A stretch of DNA of 6,877 nt. Origin: Leptospirillum sp. (lineage in GTDB: Bacteria > Nitrospirota > Leptospirillia > Leptospirillales > Leptospirillaceae). Both the position numbers and the translations under genes were made by a program. The notes below the pieces were generated by a model. It was not told where the DNA came from. It searched no databases and worked only from the letters and a program-made list of their open reading frames with translations. Within the stretch, counting starts at the first letter, position 1, and every line of letters begins with the position of its first letter. Positions 1 through 6,330 of the stretch are shown here, one piece after another. The stretch spans positions 1-6,877 of the forward strand of contig DAHWKF010000114.1 in assembly GCA_027343785.1 (NCBI GenBank), read 5' to 3'.

Positions 1-755
1 GCGGAATGGACCTGATGTTTACGCATCACGAAAACGAACGCGCCCAGAGCGAATCGGCCACGGGCAAGAGATTTGTGGGCATCTGGGTCCACAATGGCTT
101 CGTCACACTCAACGAAGAGAAAATGTCGAAATCCCTCGGAAACATCTTCCGGATCCGGACATTTTTCGAAACCTCCCCGTTTCCGGAAGAAGTTACCAGG
201 GAATGGTTACGGACATTTCTGCTATCAACCCACTATGCCTCTCCGGTCGATTTGACGGAAGACAATCTTGCCCACGCAAAAAACGGCCTGGACAGTCTTT
301 ATCTCTTCAAATCACTCCTGGAAGCCCGAAAAGGAGAGTCTTCCGCGGGACCCATGACACGGGAATTTATCTCGGCTCTGGCCCGGGACATGGATACTCC
401 TGTGGCCTTCCGCCTTTTGCACCAAACCAAAAACCTCCTGAACCCCGCCCTTTCAGCAGGTGACACACCTCCCGACTTTCAGCTGGCGGATGCAAGAGCG
501 CTCTTTGCCGCCGCCGGACAAATCCTGGGAGTGTTGACCCTCCCGTCTTCCAGCTGGATTTACGGAAAAGGCGACCAGCCTCTCCGTGAGGAAACGCTCG
601 CACCGGACGAAGTGGACCGGCTGGTCATGGAAAGAGAAAAAGCCCGTCGCGAAAAAAACTTTTCTCTTGCGGACACCATACGCGAAAGATTGAAAAAAGC
701 CGGTTTCCTGCTCGAAGACAACCCCGGAGGATTGCCACGAATCCGGAAAATATAG
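1..755 (+). CDS. cysS: Cysteinyl-tRNA synthetase, C-terminal part (5' end outside window)
   Basis: Class I aminoacyl-tRNA synthetase that charges tRNA-Cys with cysteine in the cytoplasm. The frame is already open at the left edge (codon 3-5 is Gly), so the start and the HIGH half of the active site lie upstream. Counting the ATG at base 6 as residue 1, the family signatures are HHENE at 7-11 (the first His and last Glu match the family's zinc ligands), WxHNGF at 27-32, and the class I KMSKS loop at 39-43 followed by LGN. LLSTHYASPVDL near 70-80 is the usual helical segment. The C-terminal tail has the family's 'REKNFSLADTIRERLKKAG' element and ends LPRIRKI at a TAG stop. About 250 residues are present, against 460-490 for a full enzyme. 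The HHENE box is preceded by Thr where most relatives have Pro. Codons for REKNF form an A_AAA_AAC heptamer, reported as a finding. Confidence 0.97.
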   Translation, partial: GMDLMFTHHENERAQSESATGKRFVGIWVHNGFVTLNEEKMSKSLGNIFRIRTFFETSPFPEEVTREWLRTFLLSTHYASPVDLTEDNLAHAKNGLDSLYLFKSLLEARKGESSAGPMTREFISALARDMDTPVAFRLLHQTKNLLNPALSAGDTPPDFQLADARALFAAAGQILGVLTLPSSSWIYGKGDQPLREETLAPDEVDRLVMEREKARREKNFSLADTIRERLKKAGFLLEDNPGGLPRIRKI

Positions 756-799
756 AGCCGCCGACCGGAATAGGTGGGCTGCATGCCGTCCTCGAGCTC

Positions 800-1504
800 T
801 TGAGAAACCAGCCCCGCCTGATTTCCCGTCTCTACCTGAAGGACGATCCCAGACCGGATACCCGCCGGCAGGAGATCCTGAAGAGAGCCCGGGAGCGAGG
901 GATTCCCGTTGACTTCGTTCCCCGGCTGGCATTGGACAGAATGGCTCCGGACCTGGTTCATCAGGGGGTGTATGCGGCTCTCGAGCCATTGCCTCTGCTC
1001 GAACTCGGAGATTTTCTGGACAGCCATCCGGATTTGCCCTCTCCCCTGGTTGCCGTCGATGGGGTCCAGGACCCCCGAAATCTCGGTGCTCTACTTCGGA
1101 CATGCGACGCGGCAGGGGTCAAGGGGGTGATCCTCCCCAAGCGTCGTGTCGCCCCGCTCTCCCCCGTCTGCGCAAAAACCTCCTCCGGCGCCCTTTTTAC
1201 CCTCCCCCTGATCAGAGTGGGGAACCTGTCCCAGACACTGATCGCACTCAGGAAGACGGGATATGGGGTGGCCTCCCTCGCTCTCGGGGGAAATACCGCC
1301 TACCGGAACCCCTTTCCCCACCCCCTCGTCGTTGTGGTGGGAGAAGAGGAAAAAGGGGTGTCCCGGCCGGTTCTGCACCAATCCGACTGGATCGTCTCCC
1401 TTCCGATGCATGGTCAGGTGGCCTCACTCAACCTGTCGGTCGCGCTGGGAATTTTTCTGTATGCGCAGAATGCTGAAAATACCCAAACGCCGTTCCCCCG
1501 TTAA
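800..1504 (+). CDS. rlmB: RlmB/TrmH-type rRNA 2'-O-ribose methyltransferase (SpoU family)
   Basis: SAM-dependent methyltransferase of the SPOUT superfamily; RlmB members methylate a guanosine 2'-O in 23S rRNA. From the TTG at 800 the product has 234 residues. An N-terminal substrate-binding domain (about 1-75) includes HQG at 54-56. The knotted catalytic domain has motif 1 DGVQDPRNLGALLRT at 87-101 (Asn94, Arg100), motif 2 VVGEEEKGV at 179-187, and motif 3 LPMHGQVASLNLSVALGI at 201-218. The 800 coordinate is only the first TTG/GTG/ATG codon in frame. The conserved domain opening GIGGLHAVLELL is encoded at 767-802, so the true start must lie upstream. In-frame candidates are ATT 731 (about 257 aa), ATA 752 and ATA 770. 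TTG 800 has no Shine-Dalgarno and would remove the first strand and helix. The gene follows cysS by under 50 bases. The family call is firm; RlmB rather than another TrmH paralogue is likely, and the start is unresolved. Confidence 0.9.
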   Translation: MRNQPRLISRLYLKDDPRPDTRRQEILKRARERGIPVDFVPRLALDRMAPDLVHQGVYAALEPLPLLELGDFLDSHPDLPSPLVAVDGVQDPRNLGALLRTCDAAGVKGVILPKRRVAPLSPVCAKTSSGALFTLPLIRVGNLSQTLIALRKTGYGVASLALGGNTAYRNPFPHPLVVVVGEEEKGVSRPVLHQSDWIVSLPMHGQVASLNLSVALGIFLYAQNAENTQTPFPR

Positions 1505-1542
1505 AAATGCAGATCGGATACGCACCGTCCTTTCTGAAAAAG

Positions 1543-1571
1543 TTGGTTCGACGCAAAACCTTGTGTATCAT
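1543..1571 (+). promoter_or_regulatory. Candidate sigma70-type promoter upstream of the tlpA-like gene
   Basis: TTGGTT at 1543-1548 and TATCAT at 1566-1571 are separated by exactly 17 bases. The -10 box matches TATAAT at five of six positions; the -35 box keeps only TTG plus weak similarity. Transcription would begin near 1578, giving a leader of about 60 bases to the ATG at 1638. The box pair lies in the only sizeable non-coding gap between rlmB and the tlpA-nadE-rib genes, which is where an operon promoter is expected. The call rests on pattern only, and no operator-like repeat is visible beside it. Confidence 0.35.
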
Positions 1572-1637
1572 TAAACAATGACAATCGACCGTTGCCTACA
1601 TGCGTCAAGCAGACCGGCTCACCTCAACAGGATGACT

Positions 1638-2297
1638 ATGACAGACCGGAATCGGAAGCTTCCCATCATTTTTGCACGGGTTGTACAGAAGCTGGTCCTT
1701 CTACTCTTGCTCTTTTTGCTTTCGGGCACCCTGCCGGGAGGGAGGCTCGTCGAGGCCCGTGCCGCCGTTCAGGATGTCCCCGACTCCGGACTTCTCCAGA
1801 AAATGGGGTTCATCGTTTTCGACGACCGGGAACGGGCACCCGAAATCCAGGCACCGGTGATATCCGGGAAACCCGTCAATCTGGCTTCCTTCAGGGGGGA
1901 TTGGGTTCTTCTGAATTTCTGGGCGACATGGTGCATTCCCTGCCGAACCGAAATCCCCACGTTGGTGAGGCTGGCGAACCACATGAACGGACGCAAATTT
2001 GTGCTGGTCAGCGTGGCGATGGATCATGATCCGGCAAAAATCCGGGCATTCCTCCGTAAAATGCCGGTCGACTATCCGGTTCTGCTGGGCCGGAAGGGGA
2101 GGGTGGACGAACGTTATGTCGGCATGGGGCTTCCCCAAACCTACCTGATCGATCCGAGTGGATACCTCGTCGGAAAAGCTGCCGGGTCCAGGGACTGGTC
2201 TGGTTCGCAGGCTTACAGGCTGTTTGACTCCCTCCCGGGTTCGAAGGCAACCGATCCTGCCATTGCACCTGGAGCTGCCCCGAAGGATCCGTCATGA
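1638..2297 (+). CDS. Exported TlpA/ResA-like thioredoxin-fold thiol-disulfide oxidoreductase
   Basis: From ATG 1638 the product has 219 residues. The N-terminus is basic (RNRK at 4-7), then a hydrophobic core rich in Leu at about 15-32, and a possible signal peptidase I site after EARA (39-42) or the next Ala. There is no lipobox Cys. The thioredoxin-like domain starts near 65; NFWATWCIPCRTEIP at 93-107 carries the CxxC pair (Cys99, Cys102), and GLPQTYLID at 164-172 carries the cis-Pro166. Family members act in the periplasm or outside the membrane as disulfide reductases, often in cytochrome c maturation; the substrate here is unknown. ATG 1638 is preferred because CAGG at 1628-1631 lies six bases upstream. 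ATG 1578 would add 20 residues, lacks a ribosome site, and coincides with the predicted transcription start. ATG 1632 is also in frame but abuts the AGG. The stop overlaps the nadE start, so the two are probably cotranscribed. Confidence 0.88.
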   Translation: MTDRNRKLPIIFARVVQKLVLLLLLFLLSGTLPGGRLVEARAAVQDVPDSGLLQKMGFIVFDDRERAPEIQAPVISGKPVNLASFRGDWVLLNFWATWCIPCRTEIPTLVRLANHMNGRKFVLVSVAMDHDPAKIRAFLRKMPVDYPVLLGRKGRVDERYVGMGLPQTYLIDPSGYLVGKAAGSRDWSGSQAYRLFDSLPGSKATDPAIAPGAAPKDPS

Positions 2298-4072
2298 GAA
2301 AACTGAAGCTGGCCCTCGCCCAGACCAATCCGATCGTCGGTGATATTCCCGGTAATCTCAACCATATCAAGGACATGATCGGACAGTCCCGCTCGGAACA
2401 CGCGGATGTGGTCGTCTTTCCCGAACTGGCCCTGACCGGTTATCCTCCCGAGGATCTGCTCCTCAAGCCTTCGTTTATCGACAGGAACCTCAGGGCCCTC
2501 GAGGAACTGGTGGGGTTTGCCCCCGACCTTCTTGTCATGGTGGGATTTGTCGACCGGAGGGACGATATCTATAACTCTGCGGCTGTTCTTTATGGCGGCA
2601 AGATTCAGGGGATATACCACAAGCAATACCTTCCGAATTATGGCGTCTTCGATGAAAACCGGTATTTCCAGGAAGGCATGGAATCGCCCGTCATCGAGTT
2701 TCGTTCAGTCCGCCTGGGAATCAACATCTGTGAAGATATATGGTACCCGAAGGGACCTCTCTATACCCAGACGGTGGTCGGGGATGCCGAATGCGTCCTG
2801 AATCTTTCCGCCTCCCCCTTTCACGCAGGGAAGCGCGAAGTCCGGGAAAGCATGCTTTGCACCCGGGCGGTCGACAGCGCATGTTATATCGCCTATGTCA
2901 ACATGGTGGGTGGACAGGACGAGCTCGTCTTCGATGGACAAAGCCTGGTCATCAGCCCCGAAGGAGCGATCGAAAGCCGGGGGAAAGCCTTTCAGGAGGA
3001 TCTCATCATCACCGAAATCGATCTCGACCATGTGTTTCGTGTTCGCCTCCACGATCCCCGCCGTCGAAAGGACAAGTTGAGTCAGTCCCTGGACAAGCCC
3101 CAATGGAACCAGGATGACGTTCTGGTAACCTGGAAAATCGAGGAGTCCGGAAGAACCAGGACATCCGGCGCGCACCGCGCGGAGAAAAAGACGCTTGTCA
3201 AAAGTCCCTTTTCCCCTCCGCTCGACCGGTTGGCCGAAATCTACGAGGCGCTGGTGACAGGGGTGCGGGATTATGTGAGAAAAAATCATTTCCGCGATGT
3301 CCTGATCGGTCTGTCCGGGGGTATCGACTCCACTCTGGTGGCCGCCATCGCCGCCGACGCCCTCGGACCCGAACAGGTTCATGGCCTTTTCATGCCCTCC
3401 ATGTATACCTCCCAGGAAAGTTATGAGGATGTCCTGAAACTTTCAGGAACGCTCAAGATTTCCGTTGAAACGATTCCGATCGGTGGTTCCTTCGAACAAT
3501 TTCTTCAGATCCTCGCACCCCTCTTTCAGGATCGCCCCCGGGACACCACGGAGGAAAATCTGCAGTCCCGCATTCGGGGGCTTCTCCTGATGGCCCTCTC
3601 CAACAAGTTCCACTGGCTGGTCCTGACGACCGGAAACAAGAGCGAAATGAGCGTCGGATACCAGACGCTTTATGGCGACATGGCCGGCGGTTTTTCGGTT
3701 CTCAAGGATGTTCCGAAAACCCTGGTGTATGATCTCGCCGACTACCTGAACACACAGAGGACAGACATCATTCCCCACCGGATCATCGAGAAAGCGCCGA
3801 CCGCGGAGTTGCGCCCGAACCAGAAAGACGTTGACTCCCTTCCTCCATATGAGATTCTCGACCCGATCATGGAGGCCTATGTGGAGGACGATCAGGGGTT
3901 TGAGGAAATCATCGGCAAAGGATTCGACCCTGCGACGGTCTCCAAGGTCCTCACGTTGATCGACAGGAGCGAATACAAGCGGCGCCAGTCCCCTCCGGGA
4001 ATCAAACTGACCATGAGAGCCTTCGGGAAGGACTGGAGGGTCCCGATTACAAACCGGTTCAAGGAAGTCTGA
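2294..4072 (+). CDS. nadE: Glutamine-dependent NAD+ synthetase
   Basis: This enzyme makes NAD+ from nicotinic acid adenine dinucleotide and ATP, using ammonia released from glutamine (last step of NAD+ synthesis, cytoplasm). It has 592 residues, within the range for the two-domain form. The N-terminal nitrilase-type glutaminase domain (about 1-260) shows the Glu-Lys-Cys triad: FPELALTGYPPEDLL with Glu44, YHKQYLPNYGVFDE with Lys110, and LGINICEDIW with Cys146. After a linker (about 275-305) the synthetase domain has the P-loop SGGIDS at 341-346, then TTGNKSEMSVGY, GDMAGGFSVLKDVPKT and KAPTAELRPNQKD. It ends with the SPPGIKLTMRAFGKDWRVPI element that closes the family. The ATG overlaps the upstream stop as ATGA, and AAGGA at 2283-2287 lies six bases before it, so translation is probably coupled to the tlpA-like gene. 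All key residues look intact. Confidence 0.97.
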   Translation: MRKLKLALAQTNPIVGDIPGNLNHIKDMIGQSRSEHADVVVFPELALTGYPPEDLLLKPSFIDRNLRALEELVGFAPDLLVMVGFVDRRDDIYNSAAVLYGGKIQGIYHKQYLPNYGVFDENRYFQEGMESPVIEFRSVRLGINICEDIWYPKGPLYTQTVVGDAECVLNLSASPFHAGKREVRESMLCTRAVDSACYIAYVNMVGGQDELVFDGQSLVISPEGAIESRGKAFQEDLIITEIDLDHVFRVRLHDPRRRKDKLSQSLDKPQWNQDDVLVTWKIEESGRTRTSGAHRAEKKTLVKSPFSPPLDRLAEIYEALVTGVRDYVRKNHFRDVLIGLSGGIDSTLVAAIAADALGPEQVHGLFMPSMYTSQESYEDVLKLSGTLKISVETIPIGGSFEQFLQILAPLFQDRPRDTTEENLQSRIRGLLLMALSNKFHWLVLTTGNKSEMSVGYQTLYGDMAGGFSVLKDVPKTLVYDLADYLNTQRTDIIPHRIIEKAPTAELRPNQKDVDSLPPYEILDPIMEAYVEDDQGFEEIIGKGFDPATVSKVLTLIDRSEYKRRQSPPGIKLTMRAFGKDWRVPITNRFKEV

Positions 4073-4076
4073 CATT

Positions 4077-4106
4077 GAGCCGGCCCCCTCTGTACGGGAC
4101 CGGCTC
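4077..4106 (+). promoter_or_regulatory. GC-rich hairpin in the nadE-ribBA gap
   Basis: GAGCCGG (4077-4083) pairs with CCGGCTC (4100-4106) over 7 bp. After one C·A mismatch, CCC (4085-4087) pairs with GGG (4096-4098), leaving an 8-base loop. The hairpin begins four bases after the nadE stop and ends four bases before the ribBA Shine-Dalgarno at 4111. No T run follows, so a classical intrinsic terminator is unlikely. It could act as a transcript stabiliser, a processing or pausing signal, or a modulator of ribBA translation. The 50-base gap is far too short for the FMN riboswitch often found before riboflavin genes. Confidence 0.5.
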
Positions 4107-4110
4107 TGAC

Positions 4111-4125
4111 AAGGAGTTTCCATTG
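4111..4125 (+). promoter_or_regulatory. Ribosome binding site fixing the TTG start of ribBA
   Basis: AAGGAG at 4111-4116 is followed by six bases and then TTG at 4123-4125. The strong Shine-Dalgarno match and ideal spacing decide the start. The upstream in-frame TTG at 4075 sits at the base of the hairpin with no ribosome site, and would add 16 residues unlike the family. Confidence 0.8.
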
Positions 4126-5325
4126 CCCACGATCAGTATTGAAGAAGCCATCGACCGTATCAGGAATGGGCGCATGATCATCCTGACAGACGACGAAGAT
4201 CGGGAAAACGAAGGTGATTTTGTCATCGCCGGCCAGTTTGCGACCCCGGAGGCCATCAACTTCATGGCCAAGTTCGGGCGGGGTCTGATATGTGTGACCA
4301 TGGGCGCGGACAAGGCCGAGTCTCTCAGACTGGAACCGATGACCCCCGTCAATGAGGCCTCCTTCGGAACCGATTTCACGATCTCGGTTGACGCCCGGGA
4401 CGGTATATCCACCGGCATTTCCGCTTTTGATCGCGCTCATACTATCCAGACGATTGTCCGTCCGGACGCCAAGCCCACCGATCTCGTCCGGCCGGGCCAT
4501 ATCTTTCCTATCCGGGCGAAGGAAGGTGGTGTCCTGAAACGGGCAGGACAGACGGAGGGTTCGGTCGACCTTGCCATTCTGGCAGGAATCATACCGATTG
4601 GAGTCATCTGCGAAATTCTGAACGAAGATGGATCCATGGCCAGATTCCCGGACCTGGAAAAAGTCTCCCGCGAACACGACATCCCCATCGCCACGATCAG
4701 GGACCTGATCGCCTACCGGATGAAAGAGGAGAAACTCGTCCAGAAAGTGGCTGAAGCCGACCTCCCCACGGAATTCGGGGATTTCCGTGCTGTGGTCTTC
4801 GAGGACAAGGTCGAGCAGGGGCCCCATATCGCCCTTGTGAAAGGAACGATCGACCCGTCCAGGCCGGTTCTCGTCCGGGTCCATTCAAGCTGTTTGACAG
4901 GAGACGTCTTCCATTCCCACCGGTGTGACTGTGGCCCTCAGCTCCGGGAAGCCATGCGGATGATTGAAAAGGAGGGAAGCGGAATTGTCCTCTACATGAA
5001 CCAGGAAGGCCGTGGAATAGGACTCGCCAACAAGATCAAGGCCTATAGTCTCCAGGATCAGGGGTACGATACGGTGGAAGCCAACCTCAAGCTGGGATTC
5101 AAGGATGATTTGCGCGATTACGGGATTGGGGCCCAGATTCTCGGCCAGGTGGGCGTACGGAAACTCCGGCTTATCACGAACAACCCCCGGAAGATCGTGG
5201 GACTCACGGGATATGGGCTTGAAATGGTCGACCGGGTTCCCGTCGAAATCACTCCGGAAGACAAGAATCGCCGTTATCTCAAAACCAAGAAAGACAAGCT
5301 CGGGCATCTGCTCAGCAAGATCTGA
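4123..5325 (+). CDS. ribBA: Bifunctional RibBA: DHBP synthase / GTP cyclohydrolase II
   Basis: It feeds both branches of riboflavin synthesis: RibB converts ribulose 5-phosphate to 3,4-dihydroxy-2-butanone 4-phosphate, and RibA opens GTP to the pyrimidine precursor. It has 400 residues from TTG 4123, the usual length. The RibB half (about 1-203) has DDEDRENEGDF at 23-33, GTDFTISVDA, GISTGISAFDRA, RPGHIFPIRA and CEILNEDGSMAR. The usual GHTEA motif reads GQTEG, with Gln143 where relatives carry the metal-binding His; see findings. The RibA half (about 204-400) has the zinc cysteines Cys257, Cys268 and Cys270 in SSCLTGDVFHSHRCDCG, then YMNQEGRGIGL, KAYSLQDQG, ANLKLGFKDDLRDY and LITNNPRK. RibA looks fully intact; RibB is complete except for that substitution. 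The gene follows nadE by 50 bases and precedes ribH by 16. Confidence 0.96.
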   Translation: MPTISIEEAIDRIRNGRMIILTDDEDRENEGDFVIAGQFATPEAINFMAKFGRGLICVTMGADKAESLRLEPMTPVNEASFGTDFTISVDARDGISTGISAFDRAHTIQTIVRPDAKPTDLVRPGHIFPIRAKEGGVLKRAGQTEGSVDLAILAGIIPIGVICEILNEDGSMARFPDLEKVSREHDIPIATIRDLIAYRMKEEKLVQKVAEADLPTEFGDFRAVVFEDKVEQGPHIALVKGTIDPSRPVLVRVHSSCLTGDVFHSHRCDCGPQLREAMRMIEKEGSGIVLYMNQEGRGIGLANKIKAYSLQDQGYDTVEANLKLGFKDDLRDYGIGAQILGQVGVRKLRLITNNPRKIVGLTGYGLEMVDRVPVEITPEDKNRRYLKTKKDKLGHLLSKI

Positions 5326-5341
5326 AGAGGGAAGAAACTCC

Positions 5342-5827
5342 GTGGAAACCAGAACGCTCAACCTTCCGTCACCCCCTTTGCCCTGGAAAGCCCTGGTGAT
5401 CGCAAGCGAATTCAACGCAATCGTCACCGACAGGCTCCTCTCCGGATGTCTCGACGGTTTTCGGGAATCCCCGCTCCTCCCTGAAAAGGTGGACATTGTC
5501 CGTGTCCCGGGGGCCATGGAAATCCCATCCACCCTGTCTGTCCTGCTTCCGCGAAACGAATACGACGTGGCCGTCGTGATCGGTTGCGTGATTCGGGGGG
5601 ACACGGGACATTACGAAGCGGTCGTTGACGGTGTGACATCCGGGACCATACGACAAAGCCAGAACCACGGAAAGCCGGTCATTTTCGGTGTGTTGACAGT
5701 CGAAACCCTCCAGCAGGCCCTGGACAGGGTCGGCGGAAAAGCCGGCCACAAGGGGAGGGAAGCGGGGGAAGCTGCCTACAGGATGGCCCAGCTTTTCCTG
5801 GACTGGAGCCGGAGAAAATCACCGTGA
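5342..5827 (+). CDS. ribH: 6,7-dimethyl-8-ribityllumazine synthase
   Basis: This enzyme condenses the RibB product with the ribitylaminopyrimidine from the GTP branch to form lumazine, the direct precursor of riboflavin. It has 161 residues from GTG 5342, typical for the family, which forms pentamers or 60-mer capsids. Seen in order: SEFNAIVTDRLLSG at 22-35 (substrate-binding FN), VPGAMEIP at 55-62, GCVIRGDTGHYE at 81-92 with the expected catalytic His90, PVIFGVLT at 111-118, and RVGGKAGHKGREA at 128-140 with the phosphate-binding Arg128. The frame is open upstream into ribBA, but homology begins only here. GAGGG at 5327-5331 lies ten bases before the GTG, a slightly long spacing. The gene lies 16 bases after ribBA and overlaps nusB by four. 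Confidence 0.96.
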   Translation: METRTLNLPSPPLPWKALVIASEFNAIVTDRLLSGCLDGFRESPLLPEKVDIVRVPGAMEIPSTLSVLLPRNEYDVAVVIGCVIRGDTGHYEAVVDGVTSGTIRQSQNHGKPVIFGVLTVETLQQALDRVGGKAGHKGREAGEAAYRMAQLFLDWSRRKSP

Positions 5828-6330
5828 ACGCACCCCTGGTTTCCCGAAAGAGAAAAACGGGGGGGCACCGATTCGGAAGTCCCTTTCACAAGGCCCGCAT
5901 TGAAGTCCTTCAGTCCCTTTTCGCCGGAGAATACCTTCCGGGGGGGCCTCCTCCGTTTTCCCTGACCTCTGCCTTGCCCAGCCAGGCGCTTCTGTTCAGG
6001 GACAGGCTCAAGGAAGGAGTCATGCGGAACAAGGAAGAGATCGACCGGACAATTTCCCGGTTTTCTGTTGACTGGAGCATTGAACGGATGGGACGTATCG
6101 ACCGGAATATCCTGCGCATGGGAATCTGCGAACTTCTCCATGAACCCGATATCCCTTTTCGCGTCACCATAGACGAGTCCCTCGAACTTGCCCATCAGTT
6201 TTCCGAACCGGAAGCAATTCGCTTCATCAACGGGATCCTTCACCAGGTCGGAATTCACATGAATCCCGAAAAAGTCGGCAAAGAAGGTCTTCGGGAGGCC
6301 GAAACTCCGGACAGGAAAGAGCGCCCGTGA
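5824..6330 (+). CDS. nusB: Transcription antitermination factor NusB
   Basis: NusB binds boxA RNA with ribosomal protein S10 (NusE) and prevents premature termination, chiefly in rRNA operons. It has 168 residues from GTG 5824. The all-helical NusB fold is recognisable from ARIEVLQSLFAGE at 24-36 (RNA-binding helix 1), then WSIERMGRIDRNILRMGICELL at 84-105, DIPFRVTIDESLELAHQFS at 109-127, and RFINGILHQVG near the end. E. coli NusB is 139 residues. The excess here is a basic N-terminal extension (RKRK at 8-11), a Pro/Gly-rich insert at 39-44, and a charged C-terminal tail of about 25 residues. The start overlaps the ribH stop as GTGA, with GGAG at 5811-5814 nine bases upstream. Its place after ribH is common in bacteria. 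Confidence 0.94.
   Translation: MNAPLVSRKRKTGGHRFGSPFHKARIEVLQSLFAGEYLPGGPPPFSLTSALPSQALLFRDRLKEGVMRNKEEIDRTISRFSVDWSIERMGRIDRNILRMGICELLHEPDIPFRVTIDESLELAHQFSEPEAIRFINGILHQVGIHMNPEKVGKEGLREAETPDRKERP

Noticed and set aside
1061..1078. Palindrome GGGGTCC-A-GGACCCC in rlmB
   Set aside because: It encodes the conserved VQDP segment of motif 1; the symmetry follows from codons for conserved residues and the loop would be strained.
453..1103. Open frame (216 codons) on the - strand opposite cysS and rlmB
   Set aside because: It is low in hydrophobic pattern, has no motif, and sits opposite conserved catalytic motifs on the + strand, so it is best read as a shadow.
1578..1637. Longer N-terminus of the tlpA-like gene from ATG 1578
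   Set aside because: There is no ribosome site before it, it puts about 20 extra polar residues before the signal peptide, and it coincides with the predicted transcription start; kept only as an alternative.
1505..1637. Small RNA or small gene in the rlmB-tlpA gap
   Set aside because: I see no stable stem, no T-rich terminator and no small frame with a ribosome site; only the promoter-like boxes stand out.
4077..4110. Intrinsic terminator after nadE
   Set aside because: The stem is followed by TGACAAGGAG, not a T run, and leads straight into the ribBA ribosome site.
4073..4122. FMN riboswitch before ribBA
   Set aside because: The gap is 50 bases, far below the size of an RFN element, and its conserved core motifs are absent.
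3892..4884. Long open frame (330 codons) on the - strand opposite the nadE end and ribBA
   Set aside because: It lies wholly opposite two clearly conserved genes, its translation shows no domain or secondary-structure logic, and GC-rich codon bias commonly leaves long antisense frames open.
5105..5341. Upstream extension of the ribH frame into ribBA
   Set aside because: The extra 79 residues overlap the conserved RibA domain in another frame and do not resemble lumazine synthase; GTG 5342 gives the normal length.
4885..5604. Open frame (239 codons) on the - strand opposite ribBA and ribH
   Set aside because: It spans the boundary of two well-supported + strand genes and has no recognisable domain.
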